From NCBI RefSeq assembly GCF_001665785.1, contig NZ_LZSO01000035.1, positions 1 through 64,000 on the forward strand: a stretch of 64,000 nucleotides of DNA, in the 5' to 3' direction. Shown piece by piece: positions 24,135 through 32,112 of this stretch. Origin of the DNA: Mycolicibacterium peregrinum (GTDB lineage: Bacteria; Actinomycetota; Actinomycetes; Mycobacteriales; Mycobacteriaceae). The notes beneath the pieces were generated by a model. The model saw only the letters and a program-made list of their open reading frames with translations. It did no database searches and was not told the DNA's origin. The position numbers and the translations under genes were made by a program. Each line of letters opens with the position of its first letter. The first letter of the stretch is position 1.

Positions 24135-25754
24135 ATGACCAGCCCGAGCGAGTCTGCCGATCTCGTCCTCTACGGAACCATCCTCACGGTCGACGACACG
24201 CAACCCACTGTCGAGGCGCTTGCGGTGTCCGGCGGGCGCATCGTCGCGGTCGGCTCCCGGGCCGAGGTGTCCGGCTGGGTCGGGGAGCGCACCGATGTCC
24301 GTGAGGTCGACGGCTGCGTCATGCCGGGTTTCATTGAGGCACATGGTCATCCGCTGATGGAGGCGGTCGCGCTTTCCGGCCGTATCGTCGACATCCGCCC
24401 GGTCACCTTGCCGAGTGCCGGCGAGGTGCTCGATGCGATACATGCCGAGGTCGCCAAGCGCGGAGCCGACGGTGCCTTCCTGAACGGCTGGGATCCGTTG
24501 CTGCAGGACGGGTTGCCCGATCCGACCCTGGCCTGGCTGGACGGCATCGCGCCCGACACGCCGCTGGTGATCGTGCACAACTCGGGCCACAAGGCCTTCT
24601 TCAACAGCGCGGCCGCCCGCCGTGCCGGGCTGACCCGAGACACTCCGGACCCCAAGGGCGCCAAGTACGGACGCACGGCCGACGGTGAGCTCGACGGCAC
24701 CGCCGAGGAAACCGGGGCGGTGTTCCCGCTGTTCGGCGATGCCATCTCGGCCCGCGACTATCCGGAGATGCTGGCTGCCGAATGCGCGCGGCTGAACCGG
24801 GCCGGCTTGACCACGTGCTCGGAGATGGCGTTCGACCCGATGTTCCGGCCGTTGCTGGCGCAGTTGCACGACCAGCTGACGGTGCGGTTGCGCACCTATG
24901 AGATGTCGACCGCGGCGTTGCACACCGACGCCAGCCCGTCCGAGGGCGACGACATCGTGCGCCAGGTCGGCATCAAGATCTGGGTCGACGGGTCGCCGTG
25001 GGTGGGCAACATCGACCTGACGTTCCCGTACCTGGACACCGATGCCACCCGGACCATCGGTGTGGTGCCCGGCTCGTGCGGCCACGCCAACTACACGAAA
25101 GAACAACTCACCGAGATCGTGGACACGTTCTTTCCGCAGGGTTGGCAGCTTGCCTGCCATGTGCAGGGTGACGCCGGCGTGGACACCATCCTCGACGTCT
25201 ATGAAGAGGCCTTGCGGGCCCATCCCCGCGACGATCACCGGCTGCGGCTGGAACACGTCGGCGCGATCACGCCCGAGCAGTTGCAGCGCGCGCACGGACT
25301 CGGGGTCACCTGCAGCTTGTTCGTCGACCATCTGCACTACTGGGGCGACATCCTCGTCGACGGGCTGTTCGGGCCCGAGCACGGCGGGCGCTGGATGCCC
25401 GCGGGCTCGGCAGTGGCGACCGGCATGAGGATCTCGCTGCACAACGATCCGCCGGTCACCCCGGAGGAACCCCTGCGCAACATCAGCGTGGCCGTCACCC
25501 GGACCGCGCCGAGCGGACGGGTGCTGGCCCCCGAGGAGCGGCTCACCGTCGAGCAGGGGATCCGGGCGCAGACCATCGACGCGGCATGGCAGTTGTTCGC
25601 CGACAACGTGATCGGCTCACTCGAGGTCGGTAAGTACGCCGACCTGGTGATCGTCTCGGCCGACCCGCGCACGACAGCCCCGGAGAGCATCGCCGACCTG
25701 GAAGTACAGGCCACCTTCCTGGCCGGGCAGCAGGTTTATCCGAAAGCCGGTTGA
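24135..25754 (+). CDS. Amidohydrolase family protein (Rv0552-like)
   Basis: A 539-residue amidohydrolase-3 (YtcJ-like) TIM-barrel enzyme. The N-terminal composite beta-sandwich is followed by the metal-binding HxH in MPGFIEAHGHPLMEA (about 65-79). Further metal or catalytic positions are VHNSGHKAF, ACHVQGDAGVD (about 342-352) and RLEHVG (about 371-376), then a late Asp region LHNDPPVTP. Such enzymes hydrolyse amide or ester bonds of unknown metabolites. Position next to fadD8 matches Rv0552. A -10 element six bases before the ATG suggests a leaderless transcript. Confidence 0.9.
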   Translation: MTSPSESADLVLYGTILTVDDTQPTVEALAVSGGRIVAVGSRAEVSGWVGERTDVREVDGCVMPGFIEAHGHPLMEAVALSGRIVDIRPVTLPSAGEVLDAIHAEVAKRGADGAFLNGWDPLLQDGLPDPTLAWLDGIAPDTPLVIVHNSGHKAFFNSAAARRAGLTRDTPDPKGAKYGRTADGELDGTAEETGAVFPLFGDAISARDYPEMLAAECARLNRAGLTTCSEMAFDPMFRPLLAQLHDQLTVRLRTYEMSTAALHTDASPSEGDDIVRQVGIKIWVDGSPWVGNIDLTFPYLDTDATRTIGVVPGSCGHANYTKEQLTEIVDTFFPQGWQLACHVQGDAGVDTILDVYEEALRAHPRDDHRLRLEHVGAITPEQLQRAHGLGVTCSLFVDHLHYWGDILVDGLFGPEHGGRWMPAGSAVATGMRISLHNDPPVTPEEPLRNISVAVTRTAPSGRVLAPEERLTVEQGIRAQTIDAAWQLFADNVIGSLEVGKYADLVIVSADPRTTAPESIADLEVQATFLAGQQVYPKAG

Positions 25755-25783
25755 CGGCTCGCGCGCCATGGCACGCTCTGGAC

Positions 25784-27349
25784 ATGTCAGATTTGCCGGC
25801 TCCGCAGTTTCTCGACGAACGCGCCACCCACTGGGCGGCCACGAAACCTGACGAGGAAGCGGTCACCTATCTGAGCCGCAGCTGGACCTGGTCGCAGTGG
25901 TACGACAGGGTCCAGCGGTTGGCCGGTGCGTTGAGTGCGTGGGGTGTCGGGCGTGGTGACGTGGTGGCGTTCCTCGACAAGAACCACGTGGCGTGTGTCG
26001 AGATGACGCTCGCGGCCGCGTCACTCGGTGCGGCCAACGCGATCATCAACTTCCGGCTCGCGGCCGACGAGCTGGATTACGTGCTCAACGACTGCGGGGC
26101 CAAGGTTCTCGTGGTCGGCGAGGAGCTGCGGCCGGGTATCGACGCCATCGCGGATCGACTCACGTCCGTCGAGCACATCGTGACGGTGACTCCCGAGGGT
26201 GGTGACGGCGACGAGTACGAAGCACTGCTTGCCGGTGCGTCGCCGGTCGGTCGCTCGGCCGATGTCCAGCCCGACGACACCTGCATCATCATGTACTCGT
26301 CGGGTACCACCGGCAGGCCCAAAGGCATTGCCCTCACCCATTCCAACGTCATCGCCCACACGATCAACGCGTTCGAGGGCTGGACGCTGAGCGCGGGGGA
26401 CAAGAGTCTGGTGGCCATGCCGCTGTTCCACGTCGGTGGGTCGTCCTACATGCAGTGGGGGCTGTATCACGGGGCGCCGACGTACATGACGCGTGAGGTC
26501 GATGGGATGGCCTTGGCCGGAGGCATTCTCGCGGGGGCAAACCGGACGTTCCTCGTGCCCGCCGTGCTGGCCAAGGTGTTCGATACCGGCGAGGACGCGG
26601 TGAAACTCTTCAGTGCGTTGAAGACCTTCGCCTACGGCGCATCGCCGATGCCGTTGCCGCTGTTGCGTTCTGCGCTGCAGGCCTGGCCGGAGACGGAGTT
26701 CATCCAGGTGTACGGGCTGACGGAGGTGTCCGGGGCGATCAGCCGGCTGGGGCCCGATGATCACCGTGAGGCCAGTGAAGAGCGGCTCATGAGTGCGGGC
26801 ACCGTGGTTCCCGGCGCCGAGGTCAGGGTGGTCGACCCCGACACCGGTGCCGAGGTTCCCATCGGCGAGCAGGGCGAATTATGGTTTCGCTCACCGCAAT
26901 TGATGAAAGGTTATCTGAACCGCCCGGAGTCGACAGCGGAGGCCATCACGCCCGAGGGCTGGTTCCGCACCGGCGACATCGGCCGCGTCGACGACGGCGG
27001 CTACATCTTCGTCGAAGACCGGCTCAAGGACATGATCATCTCCGGCGGGGAGAACATCTACTCGATCGAGGTTGAGCGCGTGCTGGCCGAACACCCCGCC
27101 GTCGTCGACGTCGCGGTGATCGGGGTGCCCGACGAAAAATGGGGTGAGTCGGTGAAAGCCGTTGTGACACTGGAAGGCGAGGTCTCCGAGCCAGACCTGA
27201 TCGCGTTCGCCCGCGAACATCTGGCCGCCTACAAATGCCCCAAGTCGGTCGACATCGTCGACGAGTTGCCGCGTAATCCCACCGGCAAGATCCTCAAGAA
27301 GGATCTGCGAAAGCCCTACTGGGAGGGTCGCGACCGCGCCACCGTGTGA
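25784..27349 (+). CDS. FadD-type acyl-CoA synthetase
   Basis: A 521-residue class I adenylate-forming ligase. Motifs: IIMYSSGTTGRPKGIALTH (P-loop, about 167-185), QVYGLTEVSGA (about 306-316), GWFRTGDIGRVDDGGYIFVEDRLKDMIISGGENIYSIEVE (about 394-433) and the catalytic PRNPTGKILKKDLR (about 498-511). I chose the ATG starting MSDLPAPQFL; an in-frame GTG/ATG-like start at 25751 overlaps the amidohydrolase. No counterpart lies at this place in M. tuberculosis, so it is an insertion. The substrate is a fatty or aromatic acid, not resolvable. Confidence 0.9.
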   Translation: MSDLPAPQFLDERATHWAATKPDEEAVTYLSRSWTWSQWYDRVQRLAGALSAWGVGRGDVVAFLDKNHVACVEMTLAAASLGAANAIINFRLAADELDYVLNDCGAKVLVVGEELRPGIDAIADRLTSVEHIVTVTPEGGDGDEYEALLAGASPVGRSADVQPDDTCIIMYSSGTTGRPKGIALTHSNVIAHTINAFEGWTLSAGDKSLVAMPLFHVGGSSYMQWGLYHGAPTYMTREVDGMALAGGILAGANRTFLVPAVLAKVFDTGEDAVKLFSALKTFAYGASPMPLPLLRSALQAWPETEFIQVYGLTEVSGAISRLGPDDHREASEERLMSAGTVVPGAEVRVVDPDTGAEVPIGEQGELWFRSPQLMKGYLNRPESTAEAITPEGWFRTGDIGRVDDGGYIFVEDRLKDMIISGGENIYSIEVERVLAEHPAVVDVAVIGVPDEKWGESVKAVVTLEGEVSEPDLIAFAREHLAAYKCPKSVDIVDELPRNPTGKILKKDLRKPYWEGRDRATV

Positions 27350-27425
27350 GAATTGGCTCTGTATTTCCTGTTCCAGCCGGAGTAGCTTCGGATCCATACG
27401 TGTGCGCGAGAACTGGGGTGCGGAC

Positions 27426-28388
27426 ATGGTGGATACGTATATTCGGCAGGGATTTTCCCGCGGGCTGGTGGTCTTGTCCGCACTGATGTTGGCTGTGACG
27501 GCCGGTCTTCTCGGTTCGCCGCCGACAGCGAATGCCTGGTCACGAGCCGGTTTGCCGGTCGAGACACTGTCGGTTCCGTCGGGCGCCATGGGGCGCGACA
27601 TCAAGGTGCAGTTCCAAGGCGGCGGGTCGCACGCGGTCTATCTACTGGACGGCCTGCGTGCCCGCGACGACGCCAACGGCTGGGACATCGAGACCCCGGC
27701 GTTCGAGTGGTTCTATCAATCCGGGTTGTCGGTGGTCATGCCCGTCGGTGGCATGTCGAGCTTCTACACCGACTGGTACCAGCCGGCGGCGGGCAACGGC
27801 GGTGTGCAGACCTACAAATGGGAGACGTTTCTGACCAGCGAGTTGCCGCAGTGGCTGGCCGCCAATCGGCATGTGTCCGCATCGGGCAACGCGGTGGTCG
27901 GACTGTCGATGTCGGGCAGCTCGGCGCTGATCCTGGCCGCCTTCTACCCGGGGCAGTTCCGCTACGCGGGTTCGTTGTCGGCGTTCCTGAATCCCTCGGC
28001 CGGCCCGTGGCCCGGGCTGATCGGGTTGGCGATGAACGACTCCGGTGGCTTCTCCTCGGCAGCCATGTGGGGTCCGCCGGGTGATCCGGCGTGGGCGCGC
28101 AACGATCCGACGCTGCAGGTGGGTCGTCTGGTGGCGAATCACACCCGCATCTGGGTGTACTGCGGTTCGGGAACCCCAGGCGAGCTGGGCGGCGGTGACC
28201 TGCCGTCCACCTTCCTGGAAGGCACCGCGCTGCAGAGCAATTTCAACTTCCGCGACCAGTACGTCGCCGCGGGCGGAAACAACGCGGTGTTCAACTTCCC
28301 GCCCACCGGCACCCACACCTGGAGCTACTGGGGTGCGCAGCTGAACCAGATGAAACCCGACATCCAACGGACCCTGGGCGCCGCCTGA
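27426..28388 (+). CDS. Secreted esterase of the antigen 85 (mycolyltransferase) family
   Basis: A 320-residue exported alpha/beta-hydrolase. A signal peptide (about 1-38, ending ANAW) precedes a mature domain with Ag85 features: LPVETLSVPSGAMGRDIKVQFQ, YLLDGLRARDDANGWDI, a nucleophile in VVGLSMSGSSALILAAFYP (Ser in GLSMSG), and a C-terminal THTWSYWGAQL carrying the catalytic His. Ag85 proteins transfer mycolates to trehalose or arabinogalactan; related members act as esterases. A GTG 24 bases upstream is an alternative start. It separates the second fadD from menC and has no counterpart there in M. tuberculosis. Confidence 0.88.
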   Translation: MVDTYIRQGFSRGLVVLSALMLAVTAGLLGSPPTANAWSRAGLPVETLSVPSGAMGRDIKVQFQGGGSHAVYLLDGLRARDDANGWDIETPAFEWFYQSGLSVVMPVGGMSSFYTDWYQPAAGNGGVQTYKWETFLTSELPQWLAANRHVSASGNAVVGLSMSGSSALILAAFYPGQFRYAGSLSAFLNPSAGPWPGLIGLAMNDSGGFSSAAMWGPPGDPAWARNDPTLQVGRLVANHTRIWVYCGSGTPGELGGGDLPSTFLEGTALQSNFNFRDQYVAAGGNNAVFNFPPTGTHTWSYWGAQLNQMKPDIQRTLGAA

Positions 28389-28414
28389 CCGCGTTGGGCA
28401 TCATTGACGGCGTG

Positions 28415-29404
28415 ATGGACGCGGCGCCGACGTTGGATGACCTCTTGGAGCGCCTGCATGTCGTGGCCCTGCCGATGCGGGTTCGCTTCCGCGGCATCAC
28501 CGTTCGTGAGGTGGCACTGATCGACGGCCCGGCCGGCTGGGGGGAGTTCGGCGCATTCCTCGAATACGGGGCGCCCGAGGCCGCGGCCTGGCTGGCCGCC
28601 GGCATCGAGGGGGCCTACCGGCCGGCGCCTGTGGTCCACCGCGATCGCATCCCGATCAACGCCACCGTGCCCGCGGTCCCGGCCGCCCAGGTGCCCGAGG
28701 TGCTGGCGCGGTTCCCCGGTGCACGCACGGCGAAGGTCAAGGTCGCCGAGCCGGGGCAGACCCTGGCCGACGACGTCGCCCGCGTCAACGCCGTGCGCGC
28801 GCAGGTTCCGGTGGTGCGGGTGGATGCCAACGGCGGCTGGACGCTGCCGCAGGCAGTCGAGGCTGCCGCAGCGCTCACCGCGGACGGGCCACTGGAGTAT
28901 CTGGAGCAGCCGTGTTCGACGGTCGACGAGTTGGCCGCGCTACGCGGGCAGGTGTCGGTGCCGATCGCGGCCGACGAGTCGATCCGCAAGGCCTCCGATC
29001 CATTGCGGGTGGTCCGGGCCCGTGCCGCCGATGTCGCGGTGCTCAAGGTGGCGCCGCTGGGCGGGGTGGCACGCATGCTCGACATCGCCACGCAGATCGA
29101 CATCCCGATTGTGGTGTCCAGTGCGCTGGATTCAGCGGTCGGCATCGCGCGCGGATTGCTGGCCGCCGCCGCACTGCCCGAGTTGGAGCACGCGTGCGGT
29201 CTGGGCACGGGCGGATTCTTCGTGGCGGACGTCGCCGAGGTTCCGGCGCCGGTCGACGGGTACCTGCCGGTGGAGGCGGTGGTGCCGGATCCCGCCCGAC
29301 TGTCTGCGTTGGCAGCGACGCCGGAGCGTCGGCAATGGTGGATCGACCGGGTACGTGAGTGTTACCCACTGACATTGGAGATGGTGGATCGACCGGGTAC
29401 GTGA
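28415..29404 (+). CDS. menC: o-succinylbenzoate synthase MenC
   Basis: A 329-residue enolase-superfamily enzyme that dehydrates SHCHC to o-succinylbenzoate. It shows AGWGEFGAFLEY, the catalytic AKVKVAE (KxK), metal ligands in VVRVDANGGWT, LEYLEQPC and PIAADESIRK, then VLKVAPLGG. I chose the ATG before DAAPTLDDLLERL; GTG 28412 (with CATCAT seven bases before) is equally possible. The C-terminus is rebuilt by a 46-bp tandem duplication: the first copy reads ...ECYPLTLE and continues MVDRPGT before a TGA. Without the duplication it would end ECYPRTLE. Homologue of Rv0553. Confidence 0.94.
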   Translation: MDAAPTLDDLLERLHVVALPMRVRFRGITVREVALIDGPAGWGEFGAFLEYGAPEAAAWLAAGIEGAYRPAPVVHRDRIPINATVPAVPAAQVPEVLARFPGARTAKVKVAEPGQTLADDVARVNAVRAQVPVVRVDANGGWTLPQAVEAAAALTADGPLEYLEQPCSTVDELAALRGQVSVPIAADESIRKASDPLRVVRARAADVAVLKVAPLGGVARMLDIATQIDIPIVVSSALDSAVGIARGLLAAAALPELEHACGLGTGGFFVADVAEVPAPVDGYLPVEAVVPDPARLSALAATPERRQWWIDRVRECYPLTLEMVDRPGT

Positions 29405-29426
29405 GTGTTACCCACGGACATTGGAG
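29335..29426. repeat. 46-bp tandem duplication at the menC 3' end
   Basis: Two adjacent copies (29335-29380 and 29381-29426) differ at one base (CCCACT versus CCCACG). The unit is not a multiple of three, so the second copy is read in another frame and introduces a TGA stop, adding seven residues to MenC. Skipping one copy restores a TAG stop directly after the first-copy frame. It appears to be a recent slippage or replication duplication. Confidence 0.93.
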
Positions 29427-29552
29427 TAGGCCTGCTCTCAGCAGGCCACTCGGTTGCTGCTCGGCATCTGTGTCACCGGGGTGCCGGCCGATGTCCTGAT
29501 TTGTGGGGTGCGTGACGTAGACGCCATCGCGGACATCGCGAACACTGAAGAC

Positions 29553-30521
29553 GTGACACGGTCGGTGGTGATCCTGGGCTACGCCGGGGTGCAGGCGCTG
29601 GACCTCGTCGGGCCCTTCGACGTGTTCTCCACCGCCACGCTGGCCCTGGCCGGTCTGGGCAGGTCTGACGACGGCTATGCCGTCACGGTGACCTCGGCGG
29701 ACGGTCAACCCGTCAGCACCCTCACCGGGTTGGAGTTTGTCGCCGCGCCGCTGCCTGACCCCCACGGTCCGATCGACACCATCGTCATCCCGGGTGGGAT
29801 CGGTGCCGATGCCGCCCGGGCCAACCCGGCGGTCATCGACTGGATCAGCACGGCTGCGCGCAACGCCCGCCGCGTCGTCAGCGTGTGCACCGGTGCGTTC
29901 CTGGCCGCCCAGGCCGGACTGCTCGACGGTTGCCCTGCCACCACGCACTGGTCCTCCGCGCGCCGGATGGCAGATGAATTCCCTTCGGTAACAGTCGATC
30001 CCGAACCGATCTTCGTCAGAAGTTCCGAGCAGGTGTGGACAGCGGCAGGGGTGACGGCAGGCATCGACCTGGCGTTGTCGCTCGTCGAAGACGACTACGG
30101 CACCGACATCGCCCAGACGGTCGCCCGGTATCTGGTGCTCTACCTGCGCCGCCCCGGCGGTCAGACCCAATTCGCCGCACCGGTGTGGATGCCGCGGGCC
30201 AAACGTGCCCCGATCCGCGTGGTGCAGGAATCCATCGAGGTCGAACCCGGTGGGGTGCACAGTATTTCCGAGCTGGCCCGACGGGCGGCGATGAGCCCCC
30301 GGCATTTCACCCGGGTGTTCACCGACGAGGTCGGCGAGGCGCCTGGCGCCTATGTGGAACGTATCCGCACCGACGCCGCGCGACGTCAGCTGGAGGAGTC
30401 CGACGACACCGTCACCGTCATCGCCGCCCGCTGCGGGTTCGGTACTGCCGAAACCATGCGGCGCAACTTCGTTCGGCGCCTGGGTATTTCGCCCGACCAG
30501 TACCGCAAGACCTTCGCGTGA
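29553..30521 (+). CDS. GlxA family AraC-type regulator (DJ-1-like plus AraC domain)
   Basis: A 322-residue regulator: an N-terminal DJ-1/PfpI-like domain (about 1-185, with SVCTGAFLAAQAGLLDGCPATTHW holding the nucleophile-elbow Cys) and a C-terminal AraC domain with two helix-turn-helix motifs (ISELARRAAMSPRHFTRVFTDEVG and VIAARCGFGTAETMRRNFVRRLGISPDQYR). The GTG at 29553 fits the domain start; an in-frame upstream TTG at 29454 adds unrelated residues. A DJ-1/PfpI enzyme follows 11 bp later and is likely its target and cofunctional partner. This pair is inserted between menC and bpoC. Confidence 0.9.
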   Translation: MTRSVVILGYAGVQALDLVGPFDVFSTATLALAGLGRSDDGYAVTVTSADGQPVSTLTGLEFVAAPLPDPHGPIDTIVIPGGIGADAARANPAVIDWISTAARNARRVVSVCTGAFLAAQAGLLDGCPATTHWSSARRMADEFPSVTVDPEPIFVRSSEQVWTAAGVTAGIDLALSLVEDDYGTDIAQTVARYLVLYLRRPGGQTQFAAPVWMPRAKRAPIRVVQESIEVEPGGVHSISELARRAAMSPRHFTRVFTDEVGEAPGAYVERIRTDAARRQLEESDDTVTVIAARCGFGTAETMRRNFVRRLGISPDQYRKTFA

Positions 30522-30532
30522 AAGGAAAAACC

Positions 30533-31258
30533 ATGCAGATCGCCATCGTGCTGTATCCCAGCTTCACCGCACTCGACTTCATCGGACCCTACGAAGTGTT
30601 GCGCAACCTGCCCGACGCGGACGTGCGGTTCGTCTGGCACGAGCCGGGTCCCATCACTGCCGACTCCGGCGTACTGACGGTGGGCGCCACCCACAGCTTC
30701 GGCGAAACGCCGTCGCCCGACGTGGTGCTGGTGCCCGGCGGTCCCGGCACCACCATGGCGGCCCGCGACGACAAGGTGCTCGACTGGCTGCGTCAGGTGT
30801 ATCCGGGGACGACCTGGATGGCATCGGTGTGCTCGGGTTCGGTGGTGCTGGCCGCGGCGGGTCTGCTCGACGGGAAGCGTGCGACGTCGCACTGGTCGGT
30901 GCTGAGTGCGTTGAAGCTGATGGGTGTGACACCGGTGGGAGATCAGCGCATCGTGCGGGCCGACCCGGACGGGAAGGTGATCACCGCGGCGGGCGTCTCG
31001 GCCGGGATCGACCTGGCCGTGTGGCTCGCGGGCCAGATCGGCGGCGAGGCGAAGGCGAAGGCCATTCAGCTGATGATCGAGTACGACCCGCAGCCGCCGT
31101 TCGATTCCGGGCACATGTCGAAGGCGAGCGCGGCCACCAAGGCCGGTGCCACGGCGCTGCTGAGCAAGGACATGATCAAGCCCGAACCGCTCAAGGCGGG
31201 GGTGTTGCTGGCGTGGGATCAGGCGATCAGGAAGGTCCGGGGCCGTCGCACTGCGTGA
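30533..31258 (+). CDS. DJ-1/PfpI family protein (isonitrile hydratase-like)
   Basis: A 241-residue protein: MQIAIVLYPSFTALDFIGPYEVL, the nucleophile elbow SVCSGSVVLAAAGLLDGKRATSHWS (Cys about 102) and a C-terminal AGVSAGIDLAVWLAGQIGG helix. Close relatives are bacterial isonitrile hydratases (InhA) and glyoxalase III-like DJ-1 proteins; the exact reaction is not established here. The start ATG has an AAAGGAAAA site. It shares the same fold as the sensor domain of the upstream regulator, suggesting common ancestry. Confidence 0.88.
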   Translation: MQIAIVLYPSFTALDFIGPYEVLRNLPDADVRFVWHEPGPITADSGVLTVGATHSFGETPSPDVVLVPGGPGTTMAARDDKVLDWLRQVYPGTTWMASVCSGSVVLAAAGLLDGKRATSHWSVLSALKLMGVTPVGDQRIVRADPDGKVITAAGVSAGIDLAVWLAGQIGGEAKAKAIQLMIEYDPQPPFDSGHMSKASAATKAGATALLSKDMIKPEPLKAGVLLAWDQAIRKVRGRRTA

Positions 31259-31282
31259 TCTGGTGCACTGGTCGTGATCGAG

Positions 31283-31288
31283 TAGCGT
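31283..31288 (+). promoter_or_regulatory. -10 element for a leaderless bpoC transcript
   Basis: TAGCGT (TANNNT) ends 7 nt before the bpoC GTG, with no ribosome-binding site. The transcript would begin at or next to the start codon. Confidence 0.5.
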
Positions 31289-31295
31289 CGGCCGG

Positions 31296-32096
31296 GTGAA
31301 TCTGGCATATGACGAGCGAGGCAAGGGCGACCCGGTGCTGTTCATCGCCGGCCGCGGTGGTGCGGGCCGCACCTGGCACCTGCACCAGGTCCCGGCGCTG
31401 CAGCGGGCCGGCTACCGCGTCATCACCTTCGACAACCGCGGGGTCGGCGCGACGGAGAACGCCCAGGGATTCGGCACCGAGCAGATGGTGGCCGACACCG
31501 CCGAGCTGATCGAGAAGCTCGGAGCGGCCCCGGCGCACATCGTGGGTGTGTCGATGGGGTCGTTCATCGCACAGGAACTCATGCTGGCGCGTCCCGATCT
31601 GGTGCGGTCGGCCGTGTTGATGGCCACCCGCGGCCGTCACGACCGGGCCCGCGAATTCTTCCGCACCGCCGAGCGTGACCTGGCGGCCTCCGGCGTGCAG
31701 CTGCCGCCGACGTTCGACGCCAAGCTCCGGATGATGGAGAGTTTCTCGCCCAAGACGCTCAACGACGACGCGTTGGTGCGCGACTGGAGTGAGATGTTCA
31801 CCATGTGGCCGACCAAGCAGACTCCCGGTCTCGCCGCCCAGTCCGATGCCGGTCCGGTGGGTAACCGGCTGCCGGCTTACCAGGCCATCACCACTCCGGT
31901 GCTGGTCATCGGGTTCGCCGACGATGTGGTGCTGCCGCCGCATCTGGGCCGTGAGGTGGCCGATGCGATTCCCACCGCCCGTTATGTGGAGATTCCCGAC
32001 ACCGGTCACCTCGGCTTCATCGAGAAGCCCGACGCCGTGAACACCGTGCTGCTCGAGTTCCTGGCCGGGCAGACCGGGCAGACCGGCCAGTACTGA
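31296..32096 (+). CDS. bpoC: Alpha/beta hydrolase BpoC
   Basis: A 266-residue alpha/beta hydrolase, the homologue of Rv0554 (BpoC, once named a non-heme bromoperoxidase). It shows FIAGRGGAGRTWH (oxyanion hole), ITFDNRGVGATENA, nucleophile VVGVSMGSF region (Ser in GVSMGS), late Asp in VIGFADDVV and His in DTGHLGF. The real reaction is unknown; it sits in the menaquinone block, where MenH-like thioester hydrolases of the same fold act. The C-terminus contains a short GQTGQTGQ repeat not expected in the family. menD follows 16 bp later. Confidence 0.92.
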   Translation: MNLAYDERGKGDPVLFIAGRGGAGRTWHLHQVPALQRAGYRVITFDNRGVGATENAQGFGTEQMVADTAELIEKLGAAPAHIVGVSMGSFIAQELMLARPDLVRSAVLMATRGRHDRAREFFRTAERDLAASGVQLPPTFDAKLRMMESFSPKTLNDDALVRDWSEMFTMWPTKQTPGLAAQSDAGPVGNRLPAYQAITTPVLVIGFADDVVLPPHLGREVADAIPTARYVEIPDTGHLGFIEKPDAVNTVLLEFLAGQTGQTGQY

Positions 32097-32100
32097 CGAA

Positions 32101-32106
32101 TAGGGT
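32101..32106 (+). promoter_or_regulatory. -10 element for a leaderless menD transcript
   Basis: TAGGGT (TANNNT) ends 6 nt before the menD GTG at 32113, just after the bpoC stop. It may give menD its own leaderless transcript in addition to read-through from bpoC. Confidence 0.4.
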
Positions 32107-32112
32107 GGAGTG

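Noticed and set aside
24015..25442. 475-codon minus-strand open frame over the amidohydrolase
   Set aside because: The plus-strand reading shows a full amidohydrolase with metal motifs; the minus frame has no recognisable domain.
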